Assembly: GCA_022712315.1 (NCBI GenBank)
Contig: JALAGS010000155.1
Coordinates: 1-50,509, forward strand
Direction of reading: 5' to 3'
Length of the DNA stretch: 50,509 nt
Source: Sphingobacterium sp.
GTDB taxonomy: Bacteria > Bacteroidota > Bacteroidia > Sphingobacteriales > Sphingobacteriaceae
Part shown: positions 36,884-46,094 of the stretch, in pieces
Position numbering within the stretch: position 1 is the stretch's first letter
How the letters are laid out: each line of letters begins with the position of its first letter
Position numbers and translations under genes: made by a program
Notes under the pieces: generated by a model
The model's input: only the letters and a program-made list of their open reading frames with translations
Database searches by the model: none
What the model was told of the DNA's origin: nothing

Positions 36884-39800
36884 CTAAAACTTCAGGTTTA
36901 AATTGAACCCAAAGCTTCTTGTTGTAGGTAACTGCAAGCTTTCTAAGCCTTGTGCATTGCCCGTATTGAAGGCTGTCTCTGGATCAATATTGGGTGCATT
37001 CTTATGGATAATCCACAGGTTTCGAGCTACTAAAGAGAATGAAGCTCCCTGAAAGCCGATTTTGGAAATCCAGTGATTTGGCAATTGGTAACCTAGTTTC
37101 ACTTCGCGCAATTTAACATAAGATGCATCGAATACATTTGCTTCATTGGTTCTATATAGCGTTTTATAATATTGTTGTGCCGATACAACTTTCGTATTTT
37201 CAGAACCGTCTGCATTTACGCCATCTACGATAATACCATCCTCATATGTTGTCCCGTTAACTGTATAGCTCAGTCCACCATGTTCAGCATCTCTTCCAGG
37301 GAGAGTAGAAGCCAATACTCCAGTTCCTCTACCGGTCGCGTTCGTCCCCGAGTAGAGTTTGCCCCCATGCTTGATGTCTATCAAAAAGCTTAAATCAAAG
37401 TTTTTGTAACGGAATTGATTTGTAATACCGCCTAACCAGTCTGGTGTAAATTTGCCAAAATAGTGATTCACTGGGTCAGTGGCAGGCGTTCCGTCGGCAT
37501 TTACGATAAGGCGCCCCGCTTCATTCCGTAAGAAGCCAGTTCCGTAAAGAGTTCCATAGGGTTTTCCGACTGCGGCCAAGACTTGCACGGTTCCTGATGA
37601 TCCGATGGTATAACTTTGTAATAATCCGGCGTCGTCTAATTCTACAACTTTACTTTTATTTGTTGCAAAGTTGACATTGATGTCCCATTGGAAATCCTCT
37701 TTTTTTAGCGGAGTGACACCAAGTTGAATTTCAAGCCCCTTGTTGTTGATCTTTCCGGCATTGACAAGTTGTTTTTTATAGCCTGTAGAAGGACTCACGT
37801 CTACACTCAGGATCTGGTTGATACTATTGATATCATATACACTTAAGTCTAAACGCACTCTATTTTTTAGAAAAGCCAGTTCGGTACCTAGTTCAGTTGA
37901 CGTTGTTGTTTCGGGTTTTAGATCTGGATTTTTCTTGATGTCATTGACAGATAGCTGTGGGCTATTTCCATAGGGCGCACTAAAAAGATAAGAATCAATT
38001 AGGTTAAACGGATCGGTGTCTTTACCTACTTTGGACCAACCCCCACGTAATTTCCAAAAGGAAAGTACATCACTTTTGATGGAAAAGGCATCTGTCAGTA
38101 CGATACTTGCGTTTGCCGATGGATAGAAATAAGATAGGTTGTCAACAGGCAAGGTTGATGACCAATCGTTACGAGCAGTCAGATTCAAAAAAGCATAATT
38201 TTTGTATCCTAATTGTGCCGATGAAAAAATACTATACGCCTTCAATGGGCTATATTCACCAGTTGAAATCAAAGCATCTCTAGAGTTTGCCAATGTATAC
38301 ACGTCAGGGACAGCTAAGCGGGGAGCCTTTTGGTTATTGCGTTGCCTCGATTGGTTACGTATATTACCTCCGGCCAATATATCCAGGGTAAAGTCTGTTG
38401 AAATTGGTCTATTGTAATTTAATGTAAATTCTGTATTATTCTCGTTTACTGTATAAGCATCTTCTTCATAGGAACCGTAGGGTGTACCATTGGTGCCATA
38501 GGCAATTCGTATTTTACGTCGATCGGTGTAATAATCATTACCAGTACGGAAGTTTGCTGTCAAAAACTCATTAATCTTGTAGTTCAAACCAACATTTCCA
38601 AAAATTCGGTCGCGTTGTTGCTGTACGGTGTTTTCTTCTGCGATGAAGTATGGATTGCTATAATAACTGTTGTTCCAATTGACTAGATTACCATTTTCAT
38701 CCCGATAATTTTTTAGACGTGAAACATCGACCTGTCTTCCAAACCAAGTAAATTGGAGCATATAACCGTTCGAGCGGAAACCTCCTACACCTGGTAAATT
38801 ACCTGAATTTGTACGCACATAATTTGCATTTGCCGTAAGCGTCAGATCTTCCGTGATTTTATAACGGGTGTTGATGTTGAAATTGTTTTTTTCAATGGAA
38901 GAATTTGGGATAACTCCTGTTTGATTACTATTGTTATAGGAAAAACGGTAGTCAATCTTTTCTGTAGCATCGGCAATTGATACTCCATTGTTTAATGTTC
39001 TGCCAGTTCCGAAGAAACTCCGTACATTATCTGGATGGGGTAAAAAAGGTACTGCTTCTCCTTTTGAATAGAACTGCGGAATTAATCGACCATCCATTTT
39101 GGGGCCCCAGCTTTCATCAACACCATCATTAATGCCACCGCCCTTTCCATCTACATAGCTGAATTTTCCATCGGCACCTTGTCCAAATACATTTTGATAA
39201 TCGGGCAGAACCGCAATTCGTTCTATCGTGTTATTTGAATTGATGTTTATCCCTAATCCTTTACGTTTTTTTCCTGATTTCGTCGTGATCAAAATCACAC
39301 CAGCAGCGGCTCTTGAACCATATAAGGCAGCAGCATTCGGCCCTTTTAGTACGCTTATAGATTCGATATCTTCGCTGTTGATATCTGAAATTGCATTTGC
39401 ATAGTCACGGTTACCGCTGGTACCCAATTGAGAATTATCCACAGGAGTTCCATCAATCACAAATAAAGGTTGATTGTTTCCGGCGATGGAAGTTTCTCCG
39501 CGGATAATAATTCTTGAAGAACCCATGTTCCCTTGGCTATTTGTTACCTGAACTCCGGCAACTTTTCCGGCTAAGGAGTTTACGAGATTACTTTCTTTAG
39601 CTTCAGAAAGATCTTTTCCCTTTAGTTCCTGAATAGAATATCCCAACGTCTTTTTTTCTTTCGAAATATTCAAAGCAGTGACAACAACTTCGTCCAATAA
39701 GGCTGTTGAAGGTAAAAGTTGAATTGTAGTCAGCCCCGTCGGATTGGTTTGAACAGTTTTGGAATCGAAGCCTATGTATTGAACCTGAATACTACGTGAA

Positions 39801-40003
39801 GTCCCTGTTGAAGGGATTTCAAATAACCCATTAGAGTCTGTCTGTACTTGTTTTTTACTGCTTGTTTCGGTAACAGTAGCCCCTTGAATAGGATTGTTGT
39901 TGTTGTCGACTACTTTTCCTTTTATAGTGGTTTGAGCGTATAGTGCGCTAGAACTAAGACAAAGCGCAGCCATTACGACAAAATTTATGTTGTTTTTTGC
40001 CAT
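36884..40003 (-). CDS. SusC/RagA-family TonB-dependent outer-membrane transporter
   Basis: A 1039-residue SusC protein. Signal peptide ending ALYAQT, carboxypeptidase-regulatory-like domain (26-106), ALLDEVVVTALNISKEKKTLGYSIQ before the plug, NSLAGKVAGVQVTNSQG, SISVLKGPNAAALYGSRAAAGVILITTK, and a barrel ending SFGFNLNLKF. The plug carries GPNAAALYG instead of the more usual DAA, a variant seen in the subgroup that pairs with SusD-like_2. It is the first gene of a two-gene operon closed by the terminator at 35335. Confidence 0.92.
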   Translation of the reverse strand: MAKNNINFVVMAALCLSSSALYAQTTIKGKVVDNNNNPIQGATVTETSSKKQVQTDSNGLFEIPSTGTSRSIQVQYIGFDSKTVQTNPTGLTTIQLLPSTALLDEVVVTALNISKEKKTLGYSIQELKGKDLSEAKESNLVNSLAGKVAGVQVTNSQGNMGSSRIIIRGETSIAGNNQPLFVIDGTPVDNSQLGTSGNRDYANAISDINSEDIESISVLKGPNAAALYGSRAAAGVILITTKSGKKRKGLGININSNNTIERIAVLPDYQNVFGQGADGKFSYVDGKGGGINDGVDESWGPKMDGRLIPQFYSKGEAVPFLPHPDNVRSFFGTGRTLNNGVSIADATEKIDYRFSYNNSNQTGVIPNSSIEKNNFNINTRYKITEDLTLTANANYVRTNSGNLPGVGGFRSNGYMLQFTWFGRQVDVSRLKNYRDENGNLVNWNNSYYSNPYFIAEENTVQQQRDRIFGNVGLNYKINEFLTANFRTGNDYYTDRRKIRIAYGTNGTPYGSYEEDAYTVNENNTEFTLNYNRPISTDFTLDILAGGNIRNQSRQRNNQKAPRLAVPDVYTLANSRDALISTGEYSPLKAYSIFSSAQLGYKNYAFLNLTARNDWSSTLPVDNLSYFYPSANASIVLTDAFSIKSDVLSFWKLRGGWSKVGKDTDPFNLIDSYLFSAPYGNSPQLSVNDIKKNPDLKPETTTSTELGTELAFLKNRVRLDLSVYDINSINQILSVDVSPSTGYKKQLVNAGKINNKGLEIQLGVTPLKKEDFQWDINVNFATNKSKVVELDDAGLLQSYTIGSSGTVQVLAAVGKPYGTLYGTGFLRNEAGRLIVNADGTPATDPVNHYFGKFTPDWLGGITNQFRYKNFDLSFLIDIKHGGKLYSGTNATGRGTGVLASTLPGRDAEHGGLSYTVNGTTYEDGIIVDGVNADGSENTKVVSAQQYYKTLYRTNEANVFDASYVKLREVKLGYQLPNHWISKIGFQGASFSLVARNLWIIHKNAPNIDPETAFNTGNAQGLESLQLPTTRSFGFNLNLKF

Positions 40004-40303
40004 ATTAAATATAATAGTGAGTTTGTTGATTGATTGGGGTTATAGGAGATATTTAAAATTTACTTGCAAAACATCCCCTTAAAGCATTCGTTTTTCAAGG
40101 ATGTGATCTGTATGCTGTTTCATGTGTTAAAAAATGTTAATGCAAATATATAAAATCTACCTGATAACTATACTTTGTTTTTATGTTTTTTGTAATTTTT
40201 GAGTCAGAATGATTGAAATAGGGAAATATTAGCAGAGATTCAATAAATAATTTCGCTGTTTTTTCCAGATCGCCTCGATGATATCTTTGGAATATATTGC
40301 CTA
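40004..40303. other. Divergent control region of SusC and zinc-ribbon genes
   Basis: AT-rich intergenic DNA without ORFs. On the minus strand TATATTTG at 40150-40143 is a good -7 box for the SusC gene, leaving a leader of about 130 nt. The rest of the gap to 40431 holds the triple repeat described separately. Confidence 0.5.
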
Positions 40304-40360
40304 AGGCGAATATTTATTCGGACTATGCGAATAGTAAATGACAACATGCGAATTGTAAAT
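40304..40360. promoter_or_regulatory. Second triple 21-bp-phased direct repeat
   Basis: Three 15-bp copies begin at 40304 (AGGCGAATATTTATT), 40325 (ATGCGAATAGTAAAT) and 40346 (ATGCGAATTGTAAAT), each exactly 21 bp from the last. Their complements read ACAATTCGC/ACTATTCGC, close to the general LytTR half-site (core A-C-A-R-T-T). The array ends 71 bp before the zinc-ribbon gene. The sequence differs from the array at 16633, so a different regulator is expected. Confidence 0.55.
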
Positions 40361-40431
40361 TCCCGTATTTCATCATCAGAATGGGCAATATTCTTGTGTG
40401 TAAATTATATCAGATTAAAACGTAGAACGTT

Positions 40432-41043
40432 ATGATTATTTTTGGCACAAGAACCAAGGTATTAACCGGCAAATCGCAACCCGCAATCGGTAACTGTGAT
40501 TATTGCGGCACTGCTCAATCGCTTTTTGCGTACAAGCAAATTAAGTATTTCCATATTTTTTGGATACCCATATTTCCCTATTCTACGCAGGTTATTACGA
40601 TTTGCAATCATTGCAAAAAATTGAGCTACCAATCTGAAATTAATCCACAGACACTTCAGTCCTTATCTGCGAGAACTATCCGTAAAACATCTATCGGTTA
40701 TTTTGCGGGATTAATGCTGATTGGACTTTTAGTAGCTGCTATTGCTATAGCTGGGATTTCAGGTGCAAAAAAGAAAGAAAAATACCTGAAAGATCCAAAG
40801 GTTGGCGATGTGTATGAACTTTCCTATGCAAAAGATGGAAAGACGATGCGTACACTCTATCGTATTGCCAATTTAACAGCAGATTCAGTGACCTTTGACG
40901 TTAACGATTATGAAGCGGATAGCCGAAAAGCCCTACGCAAATTGCGTGAGCAACATTCCAATAGCTATTCTGAGAAGCAAAAAGTATCACGTGCCGAATT
41001 GGAAGATATGAAAAGTAAGATAGCAAGCATTGAAAGATTGTAA
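40432..41043 (+). CDS. Zinc-ribbon membrane protein of unknown function
   Basis: A 203-residue protein. The N-terminal zinc ribbon uses Cys22/Cys25 (CDYC) and Cys58/Cys61 (CNHC); the opening IFGTRTK is typical of a widespread zinc-ribbon family. A hydrophobic helix at about 88-110 (SIGYFAGLMLIGLLVAAIAIAGI) anchors it. The rest, with KVGDVYELSYAKDGKTMRTLYRI and a charged coiled-coil-like tail (RKALRKLREQHSNSYSEKQ), has no recognised function. It stands between a phased repeat array and an 11-bp tandem repeat, both unusual. Confidence 0.7.
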   Translation: MIIFGTRTKVLTGKSQPAIGNCDYCGTAQSLFAYKQIKYFHIFWIPIFPYSTQVITICNHCKKLSYQSEINPQTLQSLSARTIRKTSIGYFAGLMLIGLLVAAIAIAGISGAKKKEKYLKDPKVGDVYELSYAKDGKTMRTLYRIANLTADSVTFDVNDYEADSRKALRKLREQHSNSYSEKQKVSRAELEDMKSKIASIERL

Positions 41044-41097
41044 AGATCATTTTATTGCTTCTTATTGCAACCTCCGTTGGTATTGCTGGTGTATTGG

Positions 41098-41232
41098 TTT
41101 GCTATTTCTTTGCTATTTCTCTACTGTTTCGTTGTCGTTTCTTTGCCTATCCTTTGCTGTTTCGTTACTTATTATTCGGTCTTATAGTAAACAGATAGCA
41201 ACGAAAGACCAAACAGATAGCAACGCTATAGT
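41098..41232. repeat. Degenerate 11-bp tandem repeat with an inverted second half
   Basis: Six consecutive 11-bp units start at 41098: TTTGCTATTTC twice, then TCTACTGTTTC, GTTGTCGTTTC, TTTGCCTATCC and TTTGCTGTTTC (to 41163). After a 25-bp spacer four 11-bp units in the opposite sense follow (41189-41232): AAACAGATAGC, AACGAAAGACC, AAACAGATAGC, AACGCTATAGT. The two halves are imperfectly complementary. The remaining gap to 41369 shows no further gene. Confidence 0.75.
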
Positions 41233-41369
41233 ATAGATGTTGTCGAGGAAACCGGAAGGATATATAATAAGTTTTAAACCAGCGCTCAAATTACCTCTTT
41301 GCAAAAGAAAAGGTATTGATTTAATCCCCAAGAATATGTCTTGTAGACACGGTTCGGATTTTAAATGAG

Positions 41370-44057
41370 CTACTTTTTTGTTTTTACAATATTAAATTTA
41401 TGAATATAACCCAGCATAAAGTATTGTTTCAGTGTAAGTGAATTCCCAAAATATGTTCTATTGCCTTGACTGCCCCAATAATTTTGGGTATTCTGATTTA
41501 AGATATCAAAACCGGTCAATTTTAGCTGAGAATTATTTTTTAGAGTATAATAAACTGATGCATTTAAGATATGGTAGTTCTTTCTGCCGCTAAGCCCACT
41601 GGCCCGGTTATCCAGCGAATAAGTTGATTCCAATGAAAATCCATGGATCGGATTAATATTCAGTCCTGTACCAATTTTATGTGTTGAATAGGTTGATTCA
41701 ATAAAGTCAGGATTATCTTTTACTGAATTCATATTCTTGTTCCAGGAATAGGTATATCTTGGCGATATCGTCACTAAATTTTTCCATGTGACCGAAAATT
41801 GCTGGCTAGCATTGATCCCTACATTGGTACCTTTATTATCTACATCATTGATGGAACTGTAATTTTCATAAGTATAGATGCTGTTGTTTTGCGATAGATA
41901 GAACGACCAATTTTTACTTGCTTTGAGGTTATATCTCAGGTAAGTATAGGCACTATAGTTATATTTTGAATCCGCGAGAAACATCTGGGTAGTCATCTGT
42001 CCGGTATTGTTGTCCCGCCAGGTACGGGTTCCAATGCTGTTATTGACGTAATTCATATTTCCATTTACATTAAACTGCAATTTAGCGGTATATTTATAGT
42101 AAGATATACTGACATTCTGCTTTTCAATATTGTTGAATAGGAGGGATGTCTTTCGGGTATATAAGGGATTTAAATCCATGACGAGCTGTTGAATACCGTG
42201 GAGTTCGGGAGACTCAAGATCTTTATACCAGCCAAGGTTTAGATCTTTATAGCGTATATTGATATTGGGTAGCCAATAGCCCAGTGATGATTTCTCAACC
42301 GAATTAATTTTAAGCAGATCAAAATGATTTGTCTTAACCTGATAAGCCGTTCCGAATTTTACGTTAAAGTCTTTCGTGGGCCTCCAGTAAAATATAATCC
42401 CTGTGATATAATCCTGATATTTGTAGCGGTAACTATTTTCATAGCGTGCTGCATGTACTTCACCAGTACTATCGCGGTCGACATAGACACTTTCCTGTGG
42501 TCCCTGGCGGTTAGTAATATAGGTAAAGTAATAATCAAAGTTTAGTTTTTTAATGATTTTATTATAATAGGCTGCACTAAAATATAGGTTGCTGGAATTA
42601 TTCTGTGTTAGATTTTTATACGCCAAACTGGTTTGGGGCTTAGCTGCATCATAGATATTTGTATGCTGAAAAGAGCTATCGGTCTTATCATTGGTATTGA
42701 TGGAAATCGTATTTCTAAACGATACAATATGGTTTTTGTTGAGCTGTTTTTCGATGTAGAAGCCATGGGAATAGCTCAGAGTATTTTCGTTATTTCCTCC
42801 TGTACCTTTAGCGTCATTTAGTTTTTTGAGATCCGTATAGGAGCGGTTCATTCCAAAGCTCGAATTTTTCTTGGAATTGATATTCAGATTTGGTGTGAAT
42901 TCAAGATAGGCTGTGGTATCCATCCGATGACGGAGTAGTGTTTTGATATTGTGTCCTACTGTTTTTTCCCGTTGTTGGTAATTGGATTCTGAGTATTGTT
43001 TTTCTTGGTCGAATAAAGAGATTTGATTGCCTGTATTTTGATTTTCGGCTTTATTATATTTCAGCATATACATAATATTCAGCTTGGTTTTCTTTCCCCA
43101 GTCGTTGTTGAGGTTAAATCCCATACCAATGTCGTTGGCCTTGCCGGAATAGTTTCTGCCACCAAAATTATCAAAACCATAATTTTCGGAACGACCGAGG
43201 CCGGCTTCCTGGTTTAACTCATTGTAATCAAAACTCTGGCGGTTTATGTTATTTCCGAAACCGATTAAACTCAGCTGGAGCGTATCTTTAAATGTATTGA
43301 ATAAACCGCCAGCCTCATATCTGCTCCGCGTGCCCGCACTACCGTAGAGCTTACCGAAACTTGCTCTGAGGAAATCTTTCTTAAATTTTAGATTGATCGT
43401 GATCGGCAGTTTATCTTCGTCTTCGTTATCTTTCTTTGTCTCCCCCTTATCACGGTATACCTGAACCGTTTTGATCAGGGAAGCATCTAGGTTTCGTGTA
43501 GCAATACGCACATCGCTTGAAAAGAAATCTTTGTCGTTTACCTTCACTTTGGAAACCTCTTTGCCCTGATAATAAATAGTACCGTCCATATTGACCTGTA
43601 GACCGGGTAGTTCTTTGATCAATTCCTCTACGTTGGCATTGGGACGTGTTTTGAAGAAATTTGTATTATATTCTAAGGTATCTTTATTCATCCGTACAGG
43701 CGGGACAATATTGACGACTACCTCATCAAGACTTTTGGACTCGAGCTTCAACTGGGCGAAATCATATTGTTCTCCATTTGCAATAATAAACTCTTTTCGA
43801 AAAGGATTTGCATTGACATGTGAAATAAAAAGTGTTAAAGCGGTCCCTGTGGGAATTTTGACAAATTCAAACTTGCCCTTTGTATCAGTAAGGAGATACG
43901 AAACCACTGAAGAGTCTTTTGAATTGAGAATTGTGACAGTTGCTTTTTCCAATGGTTCTACATTTTGAGAAAATACAGTCCCGAGAACTTTTCCCCTCGA
44001 TTGACCTATAACTATATTTGTAGTAAGTAATAAAATTAAAAATAAGTAAACTCTCAT
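41370..44057 (-). CDS. Outer-membrane beta-barrel (TonB-receptor-like) protein
   Basis: An 895-residue outer-membrane protein. Signal peptide ending IVIGQS, carboxypeptidase-regulatory-like domain (about 22-110, KVLGTVFSQNVEPLEKATVTIL), then SLDEVVVNIVPPVRMNKDTLEYN and PNANVEELIKELPGLQVNMDGTIYYQGKEV, a shortened plug typical of the Bacteroidota outer-membrane beta-barrel family (PF14905-like), and many barrel strands ending QYFMLGYIHKFNIVKTKK. It lacks a SusD partner. Members of this group are sometimes linked to peptide or metal uptake, but the ligand is not evident. It is monocistronic; a hairpin lies 37 bp upstream. Confidence 0.82.
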   Translation of the reverse strand: MRVYLFLILLLTTNIVIGQSRGKVLGTVFSQNVEPLEKATVTILNSKDSSVVSYLLTDTKGKFEFVKIPTGTALTLFISHVNANPFRKEFIIANGEQYDFAQLKLESKSLDEVVVNIVPPVRMNKDTLEYNTNFFKTRPNANVEELIKELPGLQVNMDGTIYYQGKEVSKVKVNDKDFFSSDVRIATRNLDASLIKTVQVYRDKGETKKDNEDEDKLPITINLKFKKDFLRASFGKLYGSAGTRSRYEAGGLFNTFKDTLQLSLIGFGNNINRQSFDYNELNQEAGLGRSENYGFDNFGGRNYSGKANDIGMGFNLNNDWGKKTKLNIMYMLKYNKAENQNTGNQISLFDQEKQYSESNYQQREKTVGHNIKTLLRHRMDTTAYLEFTPNLNINSKKNSSFGMNRSYTDLKKLNDAKGTGGNNENTLSYSHGFYIEKQLNKNHIVSFRNTISINTNDKTDSSFQHTNIYDAAKPQTSLAYKNLTQNNSSNLYFSAAYYNKIIKKLNFDYYFTYITNRQGPQESVYVDRDSTGEVHAARYENSYRYKYQDYITGIIFYWRPTKDFNVKFGTAYQVKTNHFDLLKINSVEKSSLGYWLPNINIRYKDLNLGWYKDLESPELHGIQQLVMDLNPLYTRKTSLLFNNIEKQNVSISYYKYTAKLQFNVNGNMNYVNNSIGTRTWRDNNTGQMTTQMFLADSKYNYSAYTYLRYNLKASKNWSFYLSQNNSIYTYENYSSINDVDNKGTNVGINASQQFSVTWKNLVTISPRYTYSWNKNMNSVKDNPDFIESTYSTHKIGTGLNINPIHGFSLESTYSLDNRASGLSGRKNYHILNASVYYTLKNNSQLKLTGFDILNQNTQNYWGSQGNRTYFGNSLTLKQYFMLGYIHKFNIVKTKK

Positions 44058-44093
44058 AAATTACTGGCTTGCGTTTTGGCTGAATAATTGGTC

Positions 44094-44118
44094 AAAATGA
44101 TTTTGTGTAAATCATTTT
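44094..44118. promoter_or_regulatory. Hairpin upstream of the outer-membrane barrel gene
   Basis: AAAATGATTT (44094-44103) and AAATCATTTT (44109-44118) form a perfect 10-bp inverted repeat with a 5-nt TGTGT loop, 36 bp before the start codon on the minus strand. It may be an operator or a leader hairpin; no T-tract suggests a terminator. Confidence 0.4.
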
Positions 44119-44292
44119 AATACAGTGTTAAAGAAATGGAAATTATATTATAAAAAGAAATTTATTTTTAAGACAATCGATTGCGGATTTTATTTATTGA
44201 ATCTTTTAAGGGTATTTCCCCGAAGGATAGTCATTTTTATAATGAATTCATTGCCCTTAACAGAATAGATTGGAGGAGGATAGGAAGTGTGA

Positions 44293-44320
44293 GAGGGTAT
44301 CCAATAGATCGGATACCCTC
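44293..44320 (-). terminator. Stem-loop after the sulfatase gene
   Basis: GAGGGTATCC (44293-44302) and GGATACCCTC (44311-44320) form a perfect 10-bp stem with an 8-nt loop, 6 bp beyond the sulfatase stop. No T-tract follows on the minus strand, so it may stabilise the 3' end or act as a factor-assisted terminator. Confidence 0.6.
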
Positions 44321-44326
44321 AGGACA

Positions 44327-45859
44327 TTAATGGTCGATGTTGATTTTGTAAATTGCTTCTGCTTCTTTGTCATCAAATTGGCGCATTTGCTTGACAAGTT
44401 TCTTTTTCATTGTTTTGACAACAGCTTGGTAGCTAGGTGCATTGTATACGTTGTGGAGCTCATTGGGGTCTTTTTGAAGATCAAAGAGTTCCCAGTTTTC
44501 GATAAGTTTATAATAACGGATCAATTTGTAACGGTCGTCGCGAACACCAAAATGGGGGCTCACAGCATGTTCACCATTCTCAAAATAATGATAGAAAAGA
44601 TCTTTTCTATGCTCCTCTTTGTTATTTTTTAGCACATGAACAAAGGATTCCCCTTGCATATCTTTCGGTTTTTTGATAGAAGCTAACTCCAATAGTGTGG
44701 GAGCAATATCGGCATTGACAATTTTAGCATCGATGGTAGCGTTTGCACGTAATAAAACTGGGTACCGCATGAGCATTGGCGTACGAAAAGATTCCTCATA
44801 CATCCAGCGCTTATCGAACCAGCCATGTTCACCCATATAAAAACCTTGATCTGAAAGATAGATCACAATCGTATTTTCAGTGAGGGATTTTTGATCTAAA
44901 TAATCCAATACCTTCCCGATATTTCGGTCCATTGATTGAGCCGTATTGAGATAATCAATCATGTATCGTTTGAATTTCCACTCGGCGAGTTGTTTTCCGG
45001 TTAAGTTGCCCTGTTTTAGTTGTTCATAAATGGGACCATAATAAGCAATGTAGCTATCTTTTTGAGCTTGGTCCATCCGCTTGAAGTTACCGTCGGCCAT
45101 CATGTCTTCCAAGGAATTGAACATTTTGAGATCGTAGCCCATTTTCATGTCCCTATCGATGGACATTTCCTGTAATGCGGCAGCCGGTCTACTTTGGTAA
45201 TTGTCGTAGAAAGTAGCTGGCAAGGTGAAGTTTACGGTGTCGTAGGTGCCGAAATCCTTTGGATCTGGCATCCAGGTACGGTGCGTTGCCTTGTGGCCGA
45301 TGACTAGACAAAAAGGTTTATTGGTATCTACCGTATCGAGCCAATTGATTGCCTTTTCGGTTACGATATCAGAAACATATCCTTCTGTACTCTGGCGGCC
45401 TTGTTTGCTAATAAAATCCGGATTAAAATAGGTTCCTTGTCCAACAAGAATATCATAGTAATTAAATCCCTGTAGTTTATCTCCCAAGTGAATTTTGCCG
45501 ACCCAAGCGGTATTGTAACCTACGTTTTGTAGCTGTTTGACAAAAAGATCCTGACTAAAGTCGAATTCCGAGGTTTCATTGTCTTTGAATCCATTTTTAT
45601 GGCTGTACTTACCTGTCAAAAGGGTTGCCCGTGATGGTCCGCAGATGGAATTGTTGACAAAGGCATTTTTGAATAGGGCACCCTGAGCAGCGATGCGGTC
45701 TATCTGTGGAGTTTTTCCGTAGGGAGAACCATAGGCGCCAATTGTTTGATAAGCATGATCATCTGAAATAATAATGACAATATTGGGCTTTTTTTGTGCG
45801 GAAGCATGTTTATAGAGCAGTGGTGTTAGTACGGCAAATAGAAAGATTCTTAGTTTCAT
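44327..45859 (-). CDS. Secreted family S1 sulfatase
   Basis: A 510-residue exported arylsulfatase-fold enzyme that removes sulfate esters, most likely from a carbohydrate. Signal peptide to about residue 21 (HASAQ). The metal site opens with IIISDDH (Asp33, Asp34), and Cys73 in CGPSR (73-77, then ATLLTGK) is the residue converted to formylglycine. IHLGDKL, GHKATH, YLSDQGFYMGEHGWFDKRWMYEESFRTP and the C-terminal YYKLIENWELFDLQKDPNELHNVY are conserved. The pattern resembles S1 subfamilies acting on glycosaminoglycans or galactans. It diverges from a GH27 gene across a 235-bp region holding a perfect GntR-type operator. Confidence 0.9.
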   Translation of the reverse strand: MKLRIFLFAVLTPLLYKHASAQKKPNIVIIISDDHAYQTIGAYGSPYGKTPQIDRIAAQGALFKNAFVNNSICGPSRATLLTGKYSHKNGFKDNETSEFDFSQDLFVKQLQNVGYNTAWVGKIHLGDKLQGFNYYDILVGQGTYFNPDFISKQGRQSTEGYVSDIVTEKAINWLDTVDTNKPFCLVIGHKATHRTWMPDPKDFGTYDTVNFTLPATFYDNYQSRPAAALQEMSIDRDMKMGYDLKMFNSLEDMMADGNFKRMDQAQKDSYIAYYGPIYEQLKQGNLTGKQLAEWKFKRYMIDYLNTAQSMDRNIGKVLDYLDQKSLTENTIVIYLSDQGFYMGEHGWFDKRWMYEESFRTPMLMRYPVLLRANATIDAKIVNADIAPTLLELASIKKPKDMQGESFVHVLKNNKEEHRKDLFYHYFENGEHAVSPHFGVRDDRYKLIRYYKLIENWELFDLQKDPNELHNVYNAPSYQAVVKTMKKKLVKQMRQFDDKEAEAIYKINIDH

Positions 45860-45963
45860 TATGTTGTCGGTTTAAATTGAATAGTATGCTTTGTTTATAA
45901 ATATGCGTTATTTGATCCGGCATAGTTTAAAAGGCTATAATGATCTACTAAGATAATGATTAT

Positions 45964-45976
45964 TATGTATTACATA
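45964..45976. promoter_or_regulatory. Perfect GntR/FadR-type operator between sulfatase and GH27 genes
   Basis: TATGTA-T-TACATA is a perfect inverted repeat, extending to TTATGTA-T-TACATAA at 45963-45977. It contains GT-N3-AC, the core of FadR-subfamily operators. It lies in the divergent control region of the sulfatase and the alpha-galactosidase, and near-copies flank the regulator gene at 48256-48391. Confidence 0.65.
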
Positions 45977-46094
45977 AAATATTTGTGCTATTGAATTTAC
46001 TTTTCCATATATTGTCTATTGTTATTTTCGAACTGAAGGCGGGAAAATAGATAAAAGAAAAAAGCAGGTTGATTTTATATTTATATAAGGAATT

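Noticed and set aside
41030..41236. A 68-codon reading frame overlapping the end of the zinc-ribbon gene
   Set aside because: It is hydrophobic only because it reads through the 11-bp T-rich repeat, and it shows an 11-residue period from that repeat. No sign of selection on the protein.
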